A program made the translations under genes and the position numbers. Below the pieces are notes generated by a model. That model made no database searches and was not told where the DNA came from. It saw nothing but the letters and a program-made list of their open reading frames with translations. From positions 62,001-126,000 of the forward strand of contig JBIQIY010000016.1 in the NCBI GenBank assembly GCA_044507775.1: a DNA stretch of 64,000 bases, written 5' to 3'. Below, in pieces: positions 53,322 through 63,206 of the stretch. The stretch comes from Chryseosolibacter sp044507775 (GTDB lineage: Bacteria; Bacteroidota; Bacteroidia; Cytophagales; Cyclobacteriaceae). Position 1 is the first letter of the stretch, and each line of letters begins with the position of its first letter.

Positions 53322-53422
53322 GGCGAGTATTAAAGTTAGTCCGTATTAAATGGACTATCAAATATCCCTCTCCGGGATAATGCACGCCATCCCGTAAAAA
53401 CGGTAGATTTTAGGGGGTAGAA

Positions 53423-53496
53423 AACCGGTGGAATCATTATTCTCAGTGTGCCGCGCTGACGAATCAGTTTAGCCAGCGCGCATGATTCCACCGGTT
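53423..53496 (-). terminator. Long hairpin after the GH30 gene
   Basis: Outer arms of 15 bp (AACCGGTGGAATCAT, 53423-53437, and its exact complement, 53482-53496), with inner arms CGCGCTG/CAGCGCG. It starts 17 bases after the GH30 stop and on the minus strand leads into TTTTCT, so it may end that transcript and separate it from the TPM gene. Confidence 0.5.
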
Positions 53497-53512
53497 GATG
53501 CAGCTTTCTACG

Positions 53513-55189
53513 TCATTTAAGTGTGTCTTCCCCCGAGTAGAGCGTAACAACCGACCGCGCCGGAAGTACGATCGTTTCTCCTCCTGTGCTGACGATTCCT
53601 GCAGCCTCGCAATCTTTCGTGGCGGATGTGATGTACATTTCATATTCGCCGGCCAGCGAGAGGTCAATTCCTTTTGCTTCGGAAGCCGTATTGATGAGGA
53701 CGATCGTATGGGTATCATCGGCTTCGTGTTGAAACGCGCTGACGGAGACCGCTTCATCCGATGAAGTTCCTCCTATCCGAACCGCTCCAGGCCGTATGTA
53801 GCGGTAGAAATTCTTGGAGGCGTAGTATTTTTTTCCAACCGTGAGATCGGACATCATTGTAAACTCATTGATCGGGTCGAGGGAACTTCCCTGCCAGACG
53901 ATCCAACCGCTGACGTCGCCAAAAAGAAGCGCGGTCTGCAGATCAATCGCCAGACTCAGTGCACCTGGTGTACCGCCCGTGCCGTCCCAGCTATCTACGT
54001 AGCCCGACGTTTCCGTCATCCAGGTCTTTTTATTCAGCGGGGCGGCAAACTCCGCGAGGTGTTTGCTCCACATCATCGCGAGCTCGGAACCTGAAGATGC
54101 GTTCACGCCATCCTGATAGCCATGCACGGCAAAGATATCGAGTTGAGCAACCGCATCGGGATTCTGCTTTAACTTGTTGTGGTAAAACCATTGCCAGTTT
54201 TCCTCCTTGCTTTCCATTTCGAGCATGTTCTCGGAGCCAAAGATTTTCACATCGGGATGCTCGGCCTTAATCAAGGGTGCAACCGCTTCAACCAGGTCGG
54301 CGTACCACTGCGTCGTATAGACACCCGAGTTGAACGACTGGCTGAAAAGTGGTTCATTCTGGAGACTTACCGCATACACTTCCACTCCCGCATCTTCATA
54401 CATGTCGAGGACCTCATTCCACCACTGTGCATAGTCTGCATACTTGTTGGGGTTAAGTGTACCACCATTTTTTTCCGACCAGAAGTCGCCGTCTTCGCTT
54501 GGCCCGCGCTTTGCGGCGTCGTCACCGGCCCAATCCATTTTATAGATCTCCCATTTGAATTCTCCCGGCGCAGACCACGCCGTCAAGATTACTTTCAGGT
54601 CGACTCCACGCTGGTCAGCTTTTGCCTTCAAGGCCTGGACCATTGGTTTTTGTTTTGCCCAATTGGCATCCTGATTGTCTTTGGTCTGCTCGGTTGGCGG
54701 ATTATGCGGATACGCTTCGTTGCGCCAAATAGTGATTCCCAGATCGCTGATAATTTTTTCGAGCCACTCGTCCGTGTAGAAATGATCCGGACTGGACGAG
54801 CCCCACCACACATCGCGCGCGCCGAAGAATCCAAAGCCATCCATCTGCTGATGTTTTGTTGCCTCGTCGATCGTGATCGTCACTACTTCTCCCGTGAAAG
54901 TGGTCTTGTAGGTAGCGTTTACTGTAACGTCTTTCCCGGGCATAACCACCCTAGTTGTCGCTGCTTCGACCTCCTGCACGTGGCTGATGTCGCCCGTCCA
55001 TTCCTTAAATTCTTCCCCCTCAGCAGGGGCATTGGCGGTGATGGTTACTTTTTCTCCCGGTGAATAAAGACCGCTTCCGGTTCCCTCATTGACTGTTAGG
55101 CGGAATGTCTTTTCATCCTCGTCTTTACAGGATGAGAACAGAACGAACGAAAGCAATAGTAGGCAGCTGACAAGTTTGCGTGGATTCAT
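53513..55189 (-). CDS. GH30-family glycoside hydrolase, lipoprotein
   Basis: A 558-residue secreted enzyme: lipobox LSFVLFSSCKDED, an InlB-like divergent beta repeat (LYSPGEKVTITANAPAEGEE, VMPGKDVTVNATYK; about residues 30-100), then a (beta/alpha)8 barrel. GH30 marks are HQQMDGFGFFGARDVW, the acid/base Glu in VYAVSLQNEPLFSQ, and the nucleophile Glu in KTWMTETSGYVDSWDG, followed by a short beta domain (GAVRIGGTSSDEAVSVSAFQ, ARSVVTLYSG). GH30 enzymes cut beta-1,6-glucan, beta-1,6-galactan or xylan; the subfamily cannot be fixed here. The gene is isolated, between a TPM gene and a divergent VOC gene. Confidence 0.9.
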   Translation of the reverse strand: MNPRKLVSCLLLLSFVLFSSCKDEDEKTFRLTVNEGTGSGLYSPGEKVTITANAPAEGEEFKEWTGDISHVQEVEAATTRVVMPGKDVTVNATYKTTFTGEVVTITIDEATKHQQMDGFGFFGARDVWWGSSSPDHFYTDEWLEKIISDLGITIWRNEAYPHNPPTEQTKDNQDANWAKQKPMVQALKAKADQRGVDLKVILTAWSAPGEFKWEIYKMDWAGDDAAKRGPSEDGDFWSEKNGGTLNPNKYADYAQWWNEVLDMYEDAGVEVYAVSLQNEPLFSQSFNSGVYTTQWYADLVEAVAPLIKAEHPDVKIFGSENMLEMESKEENWQWFYHNKLKQNPDAVAQLDIFAVHGYQDGVNASSGSELAMMWSKHLAEFAAPLNKKTWMTETSGYVDSWDGTGGTPGALSLAIDLQTALLFGDVSGWIVWQGSSLDPINEFTMMSDLTVGKKYYASKNFYRYIRPGAVRIGGTSSDEAVSVSAFQHEADDTHTIVLINTASEAKGIDLSLAGEYEMYITSATKDCEAAGIVSTGGETIVLPARSVVTLYSGEDTLK

Positions 55190-55438
55190 TTCGTATTATT
55201 TGGTTAGCACTAAAGAAGGATATGTTCAGATAGATTTCTTTCCTGCACGGTTTTCGGGACAGTGCTGGGAAGGGCTGCATTTCACGCTGCGCGCACATAA
55301 TGGGGTTATATTTTAGTACCCCAAACAGGTGCGGTTCCATTGAAATAGAATGTGAGCGGCAGCTGGAAGTTACAGTCGGTAGATGGCGTACAGATAACCG
55401 GTTTGAGCGAGGAAGCTATTCCGATGCGATCGGAGCGA

Positions 55439-55446
55439 TAATTTTG
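55439..55446 (+). promoter_or_regulatory. Candidate -7 promoter box of the VOC gene
   Basis: TAATTTTG matches TAnnTTTG, 20-47 bases before the possible VOC starts (55466, 55493). No -33 TTTG at the normal spacing was found, so the support is moderate. Confidence 0.35.
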
Positions 55447-55492
55447 TTATCATTATCTATTAATAATGACGATACAGCAAGATTTCGGAAAC

Positions 55493-56440
55493 ATGAAGAC
55501 AAGAAACAATCTTTTACGCATGGATAATGTCGGCATTGTTGTCGACGACCTTAAGGGAGCTATTGGCTTCTTTGTGGAGCTTGGTTTCGAGGTTGAGGGC
55601 GAGATGACCGTTGAGGGAGAGTGGGTCGATCGCATCGTGGGGATCGACGGTGTCATGAACGACATCGCGATGATGCGAACGCCGGATGGTCATGGCAAGC
55701 TGGAGCTGATGAAGTTCCGAAGTCCCGGTGCTATCGCCAGTAAGATGAAACCCGAGGTAAACACTTTGGGCATACGTCGCATGATGTTCGCTGTTACAAA
55801 CCTCGACGACGTGCTTGCACGACTGGAAAAGCGCGGGGCCGAGCGTATAGGAGAAGTGGTACCGTTTGTGGATAATAAAGGGTCCGGCTACCGGCTCTGC
55901 TATCTCCGCGGACACGAGGGCATCATCACTGCGCTGGCAGAGCCTATGGGTGGCAAGCCTGCGAATGATGCTGTGAAGTCAGAAAACTCGACGCTTATCC
56001 GGATGGACAATGTTCTCATCGTAGTAGAGGATCCGGAGGCGGCGAAGTCGTTCTTTATCGAATTGGGATTGGGTCTAGAGGGAGAGATGACAGTTGAGGG
56101 TCCTTCCGTCGGCCAGCTGATCGGTCTTGAGGATGTGCGGGCCACGTTATCAGTAATGCGAATGCCGGATGGGCATGGTGGCATCGAACTTGACAAATTT
56201 CATTCACCGAATCCGACCCGGATAGAATCTGTGGATGCGCCGGTCAACACGCTGGGCATCCGGCGTATCATGTTTGCCGTCGCTGACATCGATGATACTG
56301 TGGCGCGCCTGCGCTCACGCGGAGCAAAACTTGTGGGTGAAGTAGTGCAGTATGAGAACGCATATCGGCTGTGTTACATCCGAGGGCCGGAAGGAATTAT
56401 GGTTGGCCTTGCTGAGCCGCTGGGTCGGTTGAAAGTTTGA
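55493..56440 (+). CDS. Two-domain VOC (glyoxalase/bleomycin-resistance-like) protein
   Basis: A 315-residue cytosolic protein of two tandem VOC modules of about 145 residues each: MDNVGIVVDDLKGAIGFFVE..LGFEVEGEMTVEGEWV in the first and MDNVLIVVEDPEAAKSFFIE..LGLGLEGEMTVEGPSV in the second. Each ends with TLGIRRxMFAV and YRLCYxRGxEGI. VOC modules bind a metal and catalyse isomerisations, dioxygenations or drug sequestration; the metal-binding residues resemble the glyoxalase pattern but the substrate is unknown. The two halves are clearly related, an ancient internal duplication. A start at 55466 would add nine residues. Confidence 0.88.
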   Translation: MKTRNNLLRMDNVGIVVDDLKGAIGFFVELGFEVEGEMTVEGEWVDRIVGIDGVMNDIAMMRTPDGHGKLELMKFRSPGAIASKMKPEVNTLGIRRMMFAVTNLDDVLARLEKRGAERIGEVVPFVDNKGSGYRLCYLRGHEGIITALAEPMGGKPANDAVKSENSTLIRMDNVLIVVEDPEAAKSFFIELGLGLEGEMTVEGPSVGQLIGLEDVRATLSVMRMPDGHGGIELDKFHSPNPTRIESVDAPVNTLGIRRIMFAVADIDDTVARLRSRGAKLVGEVVQYENAYRLCYIRGPEGIMVGLAEPLGRLKV

Positions 56441-56653
56441 ATGGTTGAATCTTACCTTTCAACCTTTTCACCTCAAATTCATCGGGTATTCCGACAATCC
56501 ACGGGAAGGGTAAAGTCAGTAACCCGCGAAGAATGGGAAATGAAATCATTTTCCTACCTTAGTCAGACCATACTTAATAATTTGTTAACGATAATTCTCC
56601 CGTTGCGTTTTGGGAGGTCGTTTATTTTGCCACCTTAAGAAATATCGCACAAC

Positions 56654-57217
56654 GTGGAGAAGGATTCAGTTCTTATCGGACAGATCAGGGAAGGGAATCG
56701 CCTGGCGTTTAATGCGCTATACCTCCGCTATTGGGAAAATCTCTACCGCTTTGCCTTTGGAATTCTCAAAGATGAAGACCAGGCAAAAGATATCCTGCAG
56801 GACATTTTCTTCTCACTTTGGCGAAACAGGGAGAGCCTGGAGATCAGGTCAGTCGCCGCGTACCTGTATCAGGCCGTCCGTTATGAAGTGACACGCGCCT
56901 TGCGCAACGGCCGGTTATCCTGCGCGCACGAAGAATACCTCGCTACTTTACCCGGGCCTCATTCATCGGAAGCTGAATTGCATCTCGCCGACCTCGAATG
57001 CCAGTTGAAAGAATCCCTTAGTGAACTCCCTCCAAAATGCAGGGAGGTGTTCTACCTCAGCCGGTATAAAGAACTGTCGAACAAGGAGATTGCGCAAAAA
57101 CTGAATCTGTCGCCGCGCACGGTAGAATGGCATATTTCTAGCGCGCTGCAGCATCTGCGCCAATCGGTAAAGCGATTCGCCACGGTGGCCATCCTTGTTA
57201 TTTTTCCGTTCCTGTAA
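56654..57217 (+). CDS. ECF RNA polymerase sigma factor (FecR-associated)
   Basis: A 187-residue sigma factor. Region 2: GQIREGNRLAFNALYLRYWE and DEDQAKDILQDIFFSLWRNR; region 4: LSELPPKCREVFYLSRYKEL, SNKEIAQKLNLSPRTVEWHI. A hydrophobic tail (FATVAILVIFPFL) is typical of the SusC-linked subgroup. It begins with GTG (56654), which opens directly into the family's usual N-terminus. The FecR gene follows 93 bases later. It should drive the SusC/SusD/glycosidase locus downstream (inference from order). Confidence 0.92.
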   Translation: MEKDSVLIGQIREGNRLAFNALYLRYWENLYRFAFGILKDEDQAKDILQDIFFSLWRNRESLEIRSVAAYLYQAVRYEVTRALRNGRLSCAHEEYLATLPGPHSSEAELHLADLECQLKESLSELPPKCREVFYLSRYKELSNKEIAQKLNLSPRTVEWHISSALQHLRQSVKRFATVAILVIFPFL

Positions 57218-57310
57218 GCGATTCCCCCGCCCCCAGCCTTCCGAAAAAAATATTTTCAAAACAACCCCGTGTGAAGCGACCTTTTTTACTCTTACGGGGA
57301 AAGGCATCCC

Positions 57311-58291
57311 ATGACCAAAGCGGATTTTCTCGCCATACTGGATAAACACCTCGACGGCACGGCCTCGGATGAGGAACGCAGACTCCTGGATAATTTTTAT
57401 CGCAACCACCTGGCAGGCACACAGAGGGAATGGACGTTCACGGAGAAAGAAAGAATCCGCGTCGAAGTGCTCGAGTCCCTCAATCGGGCAATCGATGAGG
57501 ATATGCGGAACAATCGTCCCGCGCGGTTTCCGGTATCAACATGGAGGGTGGCGGCTTCCGTTGCGCTCGTGCTTGCCGCCGGCCTCTGGCTTTACCTCGC
57601 GCGTATTCCGGCCGAAATACACTACTTAACTGCAACGGCAAAGCGTGGTGAGCGAATCACCGTCACTTTGTCGGATGGTTCTGTGGTCCAACTTAATGCT
57701 GAAAGCTCTATTACCTATCCTGAAGAAATTGCGGTGGCCGATGAGCGCACTGTTCAGCTTTCGGGGGAAGCCTTCTTCGAGGTGGCCCGAGACGAATCAA
57801 AGCCCTTCGTTATCCGTTCCGGCAACCTGGTCACTACTGTTCTCGGAACGAGCTTCAACATCCGGGCCTATCCCAATGATGAAACTTTTGCAGTCACCGT
57901 TGCCACGGGAAAAGTAAAAGTAGAGGCTGCAAATGATCAAGATCAGAAAACGGTCAGCGAGCTCCTCGTCCCGGGTGAACAGGCGCTTTTCGAGCAGTCG
58001 ACAGCTAAAATCACCCGGAAGAGTGTGGATCCCGAGAAACACCTTGCCTGGAAAGAAGGGACCATCCTGCTGGAGGGTGCCTCGTTGCAGGAGGCCACGG
58101 ATATATTGGGACGATGGTACGATGTGGAGTTTGTCTTCGAAAATCCGGCGCTGAAGACGTGTGCGATCGACGGAAAATTCCGGAATGATAAGCTCCCGAA
58201 TATTCTTGAAAACCTGCGTTTCCTGATGGGTATCGAATATCGCATTGAGGGAGCCAACAAAGTATTTATCGACGGAAAATCATGCCACTAA
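57311..58291 (+). CDS. FecR-family anti-sigma factor / regulator
   Basis: A 326-residue single-pass protein. Cytoplasmic N-terminus TKADFLAILDKHLDGTASDE with FTEKERIRVEVLESLNRAID; membrane helix near residues 76-97 (TWRVAASVALVLAAGLWLYL); periplasmic FecR domain with ITVTLSDGSVVQLNAESSIT, VQLSGEAFFEVARDESKPFV and VTTVLGTSFNIRAYPNDETF; C-terminal STN-like segment ILLEGASLQEATDILGRWYD. It receives the signal from the SusC STN domain and controls the sigma factor upstream. The arrangement is the same as at 5-7 kb, but the two sets are not close copies. Confidence 0.93.
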   Translation: MTKADFLAILDKHLDGTASDEERRLLDNFYRNHLAGTQREWTFTEKERIRVEVLESLNRAIDEDMRNNRPARFPVSTWRVAASVALVLAAGLWLYLARIPAEIHYLTATAKRGERITVTLSDGSVVQLNAESSITYPEEIAVADERTVQLSGEAFFEVARDESKPFVIRSGNLVTTVLGTSFNIRAYPNDETFAVTVATGKVKVEAANDQDQKTVSELLVPGEQALFEQSTAKITRKSVDPEKHLAWKEGTILLEGASLQEATDILGRWYDVEFVFENPALKTCAIDGKFRNDKLPNILENLRFLMGIEYRIEGANKVFIDGKSCH

Positions 58292-58356
58292 ACCCAACGC
58301 CTATGCCGAAATGATAAAAGTCCGGGAGTAGCCGGCCAGCCCGGTACTCAAAAAAA

Positions 58357-58386
58357 AGCCCGCCCCTGCGCCAACAGGTTCGGGCT
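58357..58386. promoter_or_regulatory. Hairpin in the fecR-susC gap of the second locus
   Basis: AGCCCG pairs with CGGGCT and CCTG with CAGG, with a two-base internal mismatch, around a six-base loop. A run of eight As ends at its left arm, so it reads as a T-tailed terminator on the minus strand and as a leader hairpin on the plus strand. It lies 66 bases after FecR and 33 before SusC. Confidence 0.5.
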
Positions 58387-58418
58387 CGAAAACCTTATGA
58401 ACTAAGATTTTACACTAC

Positions 58419-61400
58419 ATGAAATCAAATTTACTCAAAACATTGATGTTCGCATCAAAGCAGACACTTTATGTCTTTTTGATCCAGGTGGCTGCCATGC
58501 AGCTGTTGTTGGCCAATACTTCTTCGAGTCAGTCGTTGAAGGACGCCAAGATCGACATCCACGTGAACAACGTGGCGCTGGTGAAGGTCTTCGAGGTGAT
58601 CGAAGCACAGACCTCCTTTGCCTTCACATACAGGAAGAATACGCTGGGCGACGAAGTGTATACCTTCAATCACAATGACATCGCGGTCGAGCAAATCCTC
58701 AACGAAGTTTCCCGCAAAGGAAATCTCGAGTTCCGCCAGGTAAACAACAACATTTCCGTGATCCGGTCACGCGCTAAAAACCCGGTGCCGGAGGTATCGC
58801 TTAACGTGCCGCAAGACGTGGTCATCACAGGACAGGTACTGGATGAGAACGGCGATCCGATGCCCGGCGCCACAGTGATGATTAAGGACACTTCGGTCGG
58901 AACATTCACGGATGCCAACGGTAACTTCACGCTCTCCATTCCGGACGGCAGCCAGTTGTTGGTCGTGTCGTTCACCGGTTACAAACCGCAAGAAGTTGGC
59001 ATTGGCAGTAACACGACCTTCAGGATTGTCATGGAACCGGATATCACAAACCTCAGCGAAGTGGTCGTGATTGGATACGGTCAGCAGGACAGGAAAGAGG
59101 TGACCACGGCAATTGCAAGCTTTAAGCCAACAGAAGAAAATGCGCGGCCCGTGTTGGGTCCAGACCAGGTAATGCAAGGGAGGATGCCCGGTGTTTACGT
59201 CGGAGCGGGTGCCGGCACTCCGGGAAGCAGCGTGCGCGTTAGTATCAGAGGAATCGGTTCACTTAGCGGCCAGAATGAGCCGCTGTATGTGGTGGATGGA
59301 ATCCCCCTTGCAAACCACAATGCCGCCATGTTCGATCTCGGCGAAGGAATGAACCCGCTCGCCGAACTGAACCCGAATGACATCGAATCTATCGAAGTGC
59401 TGAAAGACGCCGCGGCTGCCGCGATCTACGGCTCGCGCGCAACGAACGGTGTCGTGATCATCACGACTAAGTCCGGTAAGCAGGGTGTGTCGCGACTGGA
59501 TGTCACGGCAAACTTTGGCGTGCAATCGCTGCCTTATAAAAACAAACTGAAAATGGCCGGATCGGATCTTTATCTCGAGGTGATAAATGAGGCGATCTAC
59601 AACTATAATACCCAGAATGGCCTGCAACCCGGCAATGGCAACTTCGTCGAATACCAGGAGAATCCCTATCCGGGACTGCCGGATACCGACTGGCTGGGAC
59701 AAGTCCTGAGAACCGGGATCACGCAGAATGCCAACATCTCGTTTTCGAGTGGAACAGAAAAAACAAAGCTCTACATCTCCGCCGGCTACCTGGATCAGGA
59801 AGGTGTTATCAAAAGCAATCGCTTCCGGAAATACAATGCCAAACTGAATGTGCAGCATAACCCTGTAAAGTGGTTGGAGATCGGAACGAATTCTACGTTC
59901 AGCTTTACACGGAATGAACGGATACCCAATGGCGATATCGGTTCATCGATTATGCTGAGAAGCATGGGACAGCGTCCTTACGATCGTCCTTACAAACCGA
60001 ACGGCGAATACTACACTGGTGGCACAGAAGAACTCGTGTACCATAACAACATGCAGATACTGAATGAGCAGGACAACCAACTGGACAACTACAGGTACCT
60101 GGGAAATTTTGTCGCTGACTTCAAGATCACTCCTTACCTACACTTTAGAAATTCGGCGGGTATCGACGCGGTTTATACCGAAGACTTCACTTACTACAAC
60201 GAAAATCATCCTTATGGAGCCGGTCAGGGGCGGATCCTGGATGAGCGGCGCGTTATCACGAATGGTCTGATCGAAAACACACTTCACTTCGACAAGACCT
60301 TTGGCAACCTTACTGTTAATGCACTCGTAGGTCATTCTTTCCAGAAGATCAGCACCAGTACCTCTTACATTGATGGTCGCGGTTTTCCCTCGCCTTCGTT
60401 TGATGTAATTTCTGTTGCAAGTGAGATCGCAAGCGCTTCCACGGGATTCGGGCAGTACGCTCTGGAATCGTACTACGGTCGCACGAACTTTGGCTGGGCC
60501 GACAAGTATCTTCTCTCGCTTTCCATTCGCGCGGATGGCTCGTCGAAATTTTCCCGTGAGAACCGCTATGGTTCTTTCCCATCAGCATCCATTGGATGGA
60601 ATGTTTCAAACGAGTCGTTCTGGCCATTCCAACAAACAGACCTCAAAGTCCGGGGTAGCTATGGAGCGACTGGTAACCAGGACGGTATTGGAAGCTACGC
60701 CTCGCAAGCGCTCATGGGCGGAGGAGCGAACTACAACAATGAAAGCGGATTGTCGATTACAACCTTTGGCAATCCTGACTTGACCTGGGAAACTGCCGAG
60801 CAGTTCGATGCCGGAGCTGACCTGGCGTTGTTTGAAGGTAAACTCAATGTTACTGCGGACTATTTCGTGAAGAATACGAAGAACCTGTTGTACAGCATGC
60901 CCATTCATGCGACCAGTGGCTTTTCAAGCGTAACGAGCAACATCGGGTCCATGCAAAACCGCGGACTGGAGTTTCTTGTGAACTTCAATCATCACATTGG
61001 GCCGGTTACGTGGACTTCAGATTTCAACATTTCATTTATCCGCAACAAACTGACTGCATTACTGGGTGACGAGCCACTGCTCATCGGCGCGAACCGCACG
61101 TTGCAGGTAGGCGAGGAAGTCGGGAGTTTCTACATGTACAGGATGGTGGGAATTTTTCAATCTGATGAAGAGGTCCCCGAGCCGTTGTACCAACAGGGAG
61201 TTCGCGCCGGCGACGTTCATTATGAAGACGTAGATGGTAACGGACTGATCAACGTCGACGACCGTCAGATTATCGGCAGCTCCAATCCGGATTTCTACGG
61301 TGGATGGTCGAACACATTTCGCTATAAGAATTTTGACCTCAGCGCGTTTGTCACGTATGCCAGCGGCGCCGAGATATACGCCACCTGGAGGATAACTACC

Positions 61401-61787
61401 GACAGGCTAGGCAGCGGCAAGCAGGGCTTCCGGGAGGAAGAAGCGCTAAACCGCTGGACGGGTCCTGGTACAAGCAACACCGTTCCGCGCGCGATGTACG
61501 GAAGCAGTTATAATCTTCAGAACTCCTCCCGTTTCCTGGAAGATGCGTCCTATCTTCGGCTGCGTTCACTCACGCTGGGATATTCGCTTCCGAAGGCAGC
61601 TTTGGAAAGATTGCACCTCGCCCGGTTGCGCGTGTACGTTCAGGGAGATAACCTTGCCTTGCTGACGGGCTACTCCGGCGTTGATCCGGATGTTTCCAAA
61701 AATTACGATGCGCGGTTCTTGTCGGACGACAACATGAACCTTCCTCAGCCGAGGACGATCAGCTTTGGCATCAATGCAGGATTCTAA
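58419..61787 (+). CDS. SusC/RagA-family TonB-linked outer-membrane protein with STN domain
   Basis: An 1122-residue importer. Signal region (LIQVAAMQLLLANTSSSQSL), STN domain near residues 45-115 (VNNVALVKVFEVIEAQTSFA, FTYRKNTLGDEVYTFNHNDI), carboxypeptidase-regulatory-like domain near 134-205 (VVITGQVLDENGDPMPGATV), plug with LSEVVVIGYGQQDRKEVTTA, MQGRMPGVYVGAGAGTPGSS, EPLYVVDGIPLANHNA and SIEVLKDAAAAAIYGSRATN, and a barrel ending RTISFGINAGF. The STN domain links it to the FecR upstream. It is followed after 21 bases by SusD and then a phosphodiester glycosidase, so the imported ligand is probably a glycan with a phosphodiester or N-acetylglucosamine-phosphate feature. Confidence 0.95.
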   Translation: MKSNLLKTLMFASKQTLYVFLIQVAAMQLLLANTSSSQSLKDAKIDIHVNNVALVKVFEVIEAQTSFAFTYRKNTLGDEVYTFNHNDIAVEQILNEVSRKGNLEFRQVNNNISVIRSRAKNPVPEVSLNVPQDVVITGQVLDENGDPMPGATVMIKDTSVGTFTDANGNFTLSIPDGSQLLVVSFTGYKPQEVGIGSNTTFRIVMEPDITNLSEVVVIGYGQQDRKEVTTAIASFKPTEENARPVLGPDQVMQGRMPGVYVGAGAGTPGSSVRVSIRGIGSLSGQNEPLYVVDGIPLANHNAAMFDLGEGMNPLAELNPNDIESIEVLKDAAAAAIYGSRATNGVVIITTKSGKQGVSRLDVTANFGVQSLPYKNKLKMAGSDLYLEVINEAIYNYNTQNGLQPGNGNFVEYQENPYPGLPDTDWLGQVLRTGITQNANISFSSGTEKTKLYISAGYLDQEGVIKSNRFRKYNAKLNVQHNPVKWLEIGTNSTFSFTRNERIPNGDIGSSIMLRSMGQRPYDRPYKPNGEYYTGGTEELVYHNNMQILNEQDNQLDNYRYLGNFVADFKITPYLHFRNSAGIDAVYTEDFTYYNENHPYGAGQGRILDERRVITNGLIENTLHFDKTFGNLTVNALVGHSFQKISTSTSYIDGRGFPSPSFDVISVASEIASASTGFGQYALESYYGRTNFGWADKYLLSLSIRADGSSKFSRENRYGSFPSASIGWNVSNESFWPFQQTDLKVRGSYGATGNQDGIGSYASQALMGGGANYNNESGLSITTFGNPDLTWETAEQFDAGADLALFEGKLNVTADYFVKNTKNLLYSMPIHATSGFSSVTSNIGSMQNRGLEFLVNFNHHIGPVTWTSDFNISFIRNKLTALLGDEPLLIGANRTLQVGEEVGSFYMYRMVGIFQSDEEVPEPLYQQGVRAGDVHYEDVDGNGLINVDDRQIIGSSNPDFYGGWSNTFRYKNFDLSAFVTYASGAEIYATWRITTDRLGSGKQGFREEEALNRWTGPGTSNTVPRAMYGSSYNLQNSSRFLEDASYLRLRSLTLGYSLPKAALERLHLARLRVYVQGDNLALLTGYSGVDPDVSKNYDARFLSDDNMNLPQPRTISFGINAGF

Positions 61788-61808
61788 ACCTCAAAAGAAA
61801 TTTCAATC

Positions 61809-63104
61809 ATGAAGCTTATCCTTAAAACATATTTGGTGATCGCACTGATGGCAGCATCATCTTGCAGCGATCAGCTCGACCTCTACCCGCGGTCCGCGGT
61901 CTCCTCCGATTCAGAACTCGGCGAGAAAGACGTCGAGTCGTTTCTCATCGGTGTCTACGCTTCGGTGCAAAATGACCCGGGGAGAGAATCGTATATTTAT
62001 CCGGACCTCCTCGGCGGCGACCTCAATACGTCAAGTTCCAGCAACGGTGCCGGTACCAACGTTTTCATCAGCAATCTGATGAGGCCGGAGCATGGATATG
62101 TGGCTGCGACCTGGCGGGGATATTTCAGCGCGCTCTACCAGGTGAACACACTCCTCAGCGCGCTCGAACGCATGGCGGATACTCCGCGAAAGGCTCAGAT
62201 AGCAGGTGTTGCACATTTCTTCAGGGGTTACATCTACTACAATCTTGTAACGAAGTTTGGTGGTGTTCCACTGTTAAGGGAGAATACGCTGGAAAAGTAC
62301 GCCAGGAGCTCGGCGGAAGAAATATGGGCATTTGTGGAGGAAGAACTTACGACTGCTATTTCGCAAGCACCGACATTCAGTGAATTGGAAAGTAACTTCT
62401 ACTTCGTCTCGCGCGAAGCGGCTCAGGCGCTCATGGCGCGTGTAAAACTTGGACAAGGGAAAAACGCAGAGGCGGCAGCACTCGCCGAAGCGCTCATTAC
62501 TTCGCCCTCATTTAAGCTTGACAGCTTTGACAAGATCTTCCGGGGCGCCGCAAACTCTGAAGTCCTCTTTGCTTTTGTGAACCAGACGGCTGAGTCGAGC
62601 ATTAACATGTCGACGCTCTTTTACACGTATGCACATCCCCAGAGCGGTTCGTATGTCTATAAGCCTAATCCGGGTGCCATGACAATGTTCGAAGCCGGCG
62701 ATTTGAGGCAGGCAATATCGGTCGACACGTATGAAGGACTTGACGTAGTAAACAAGTATCCGAGCGGACAACAGGGAACTGACCCGCTCATCATCACGCG
62801 ACTGGCCGAGATGTATCTTATCAGCGCCGAAGCACAGGGACTTGCCGGAATCGGCCGACTCAACGAACTGCGCGCAGCCAGGGGGTTGGATGCCGTGAGC
62901 GCAGGTTCTGACGATGAATACCTCGACCTCATCCTCGAGGAGAGAAGGAGAGAACTGTTTGCCGAAGGATTCCGGTGGGTCGACCTGGTGCGAACCGGTA
63001 AAGCGAAGGAGGTTCTCGGTATTCAGGACCGCGAAGTGTTGATGCCCATTCCGGAAACGGAACTCCTGCTGAATGAGAAGCTCGAGCCGAATGACGGCTA
63101 TTAG
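61809..63104 (+). CDS. SusD/RagB-family outer-membrane lipoprotein
   Basis: A 431-residue surface glycan-binding lipoprotein. Lipobox VIALMAASSCSDQLDL; TPR-like helices (AQIAGVAHFFRGYIYYNLVT; REAAQALMARVKLGQGKNAE), and the C-terminal signature ITRLAEMYLISAEAQGLAGI, RLNELRAARGLDAV and ILEERRRELFAEGFRWVDLV. The usual end, LLLNEKLEPNDGY, is intact. It partners the SusC directly upstream. Confidence 0.95.
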   Translation: MKLILKTYLVIALMAASSCSDQLDLYPRSAVSSDSELGEKDVESFLIGVYASVQNDPGRESYIYPDLLGGDLNTSSSSNGAGTNVFISNLMRPEHGYVAATWRGYFSALYQVNTLLSALERMADTPRKAQIAGVAHFFRGYIYYNLVTKFGGVPLLRENTLEKYARSSAEEIWAFVEEELTTAISQAPTFSELESNFYFVSREAAQALMARVKLGQGKNAEAAALAEALITSPSFKLDSFDKIFRGAANSEVLFAFVNQTAESSINMSTLFYTYAHPQSGSYVYKPNPGAMTMFEAGDLRQAISVDTYEGLDVVNKYPSGQQGTDPLIITRLAEMYLISAEAQGLAGIGRLNELRAARGLDAVSAGSDDEYLDLILEERRRELFAEGFRWVDLVRTGKAKEVLGIQDREVLMPIPETELLLNEKLEPNDGY

Positions 63105-63206
63105 GACTTTTTCATCTCAACCGATGCGAATTCCACAAGGCACAATGTGTTTGTTGAGGATTCGCGATTATTCAAATTATCATACTAAAGTCTGATCCAG
63201 AAAGTC

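Noticed and set aside
54179..55063. 294-codon plus-strand frame opposite the GH30 gene
   Set aside because: The opposite strand has clear GH30 catalytic motifs; this frame is its mirror shadow.
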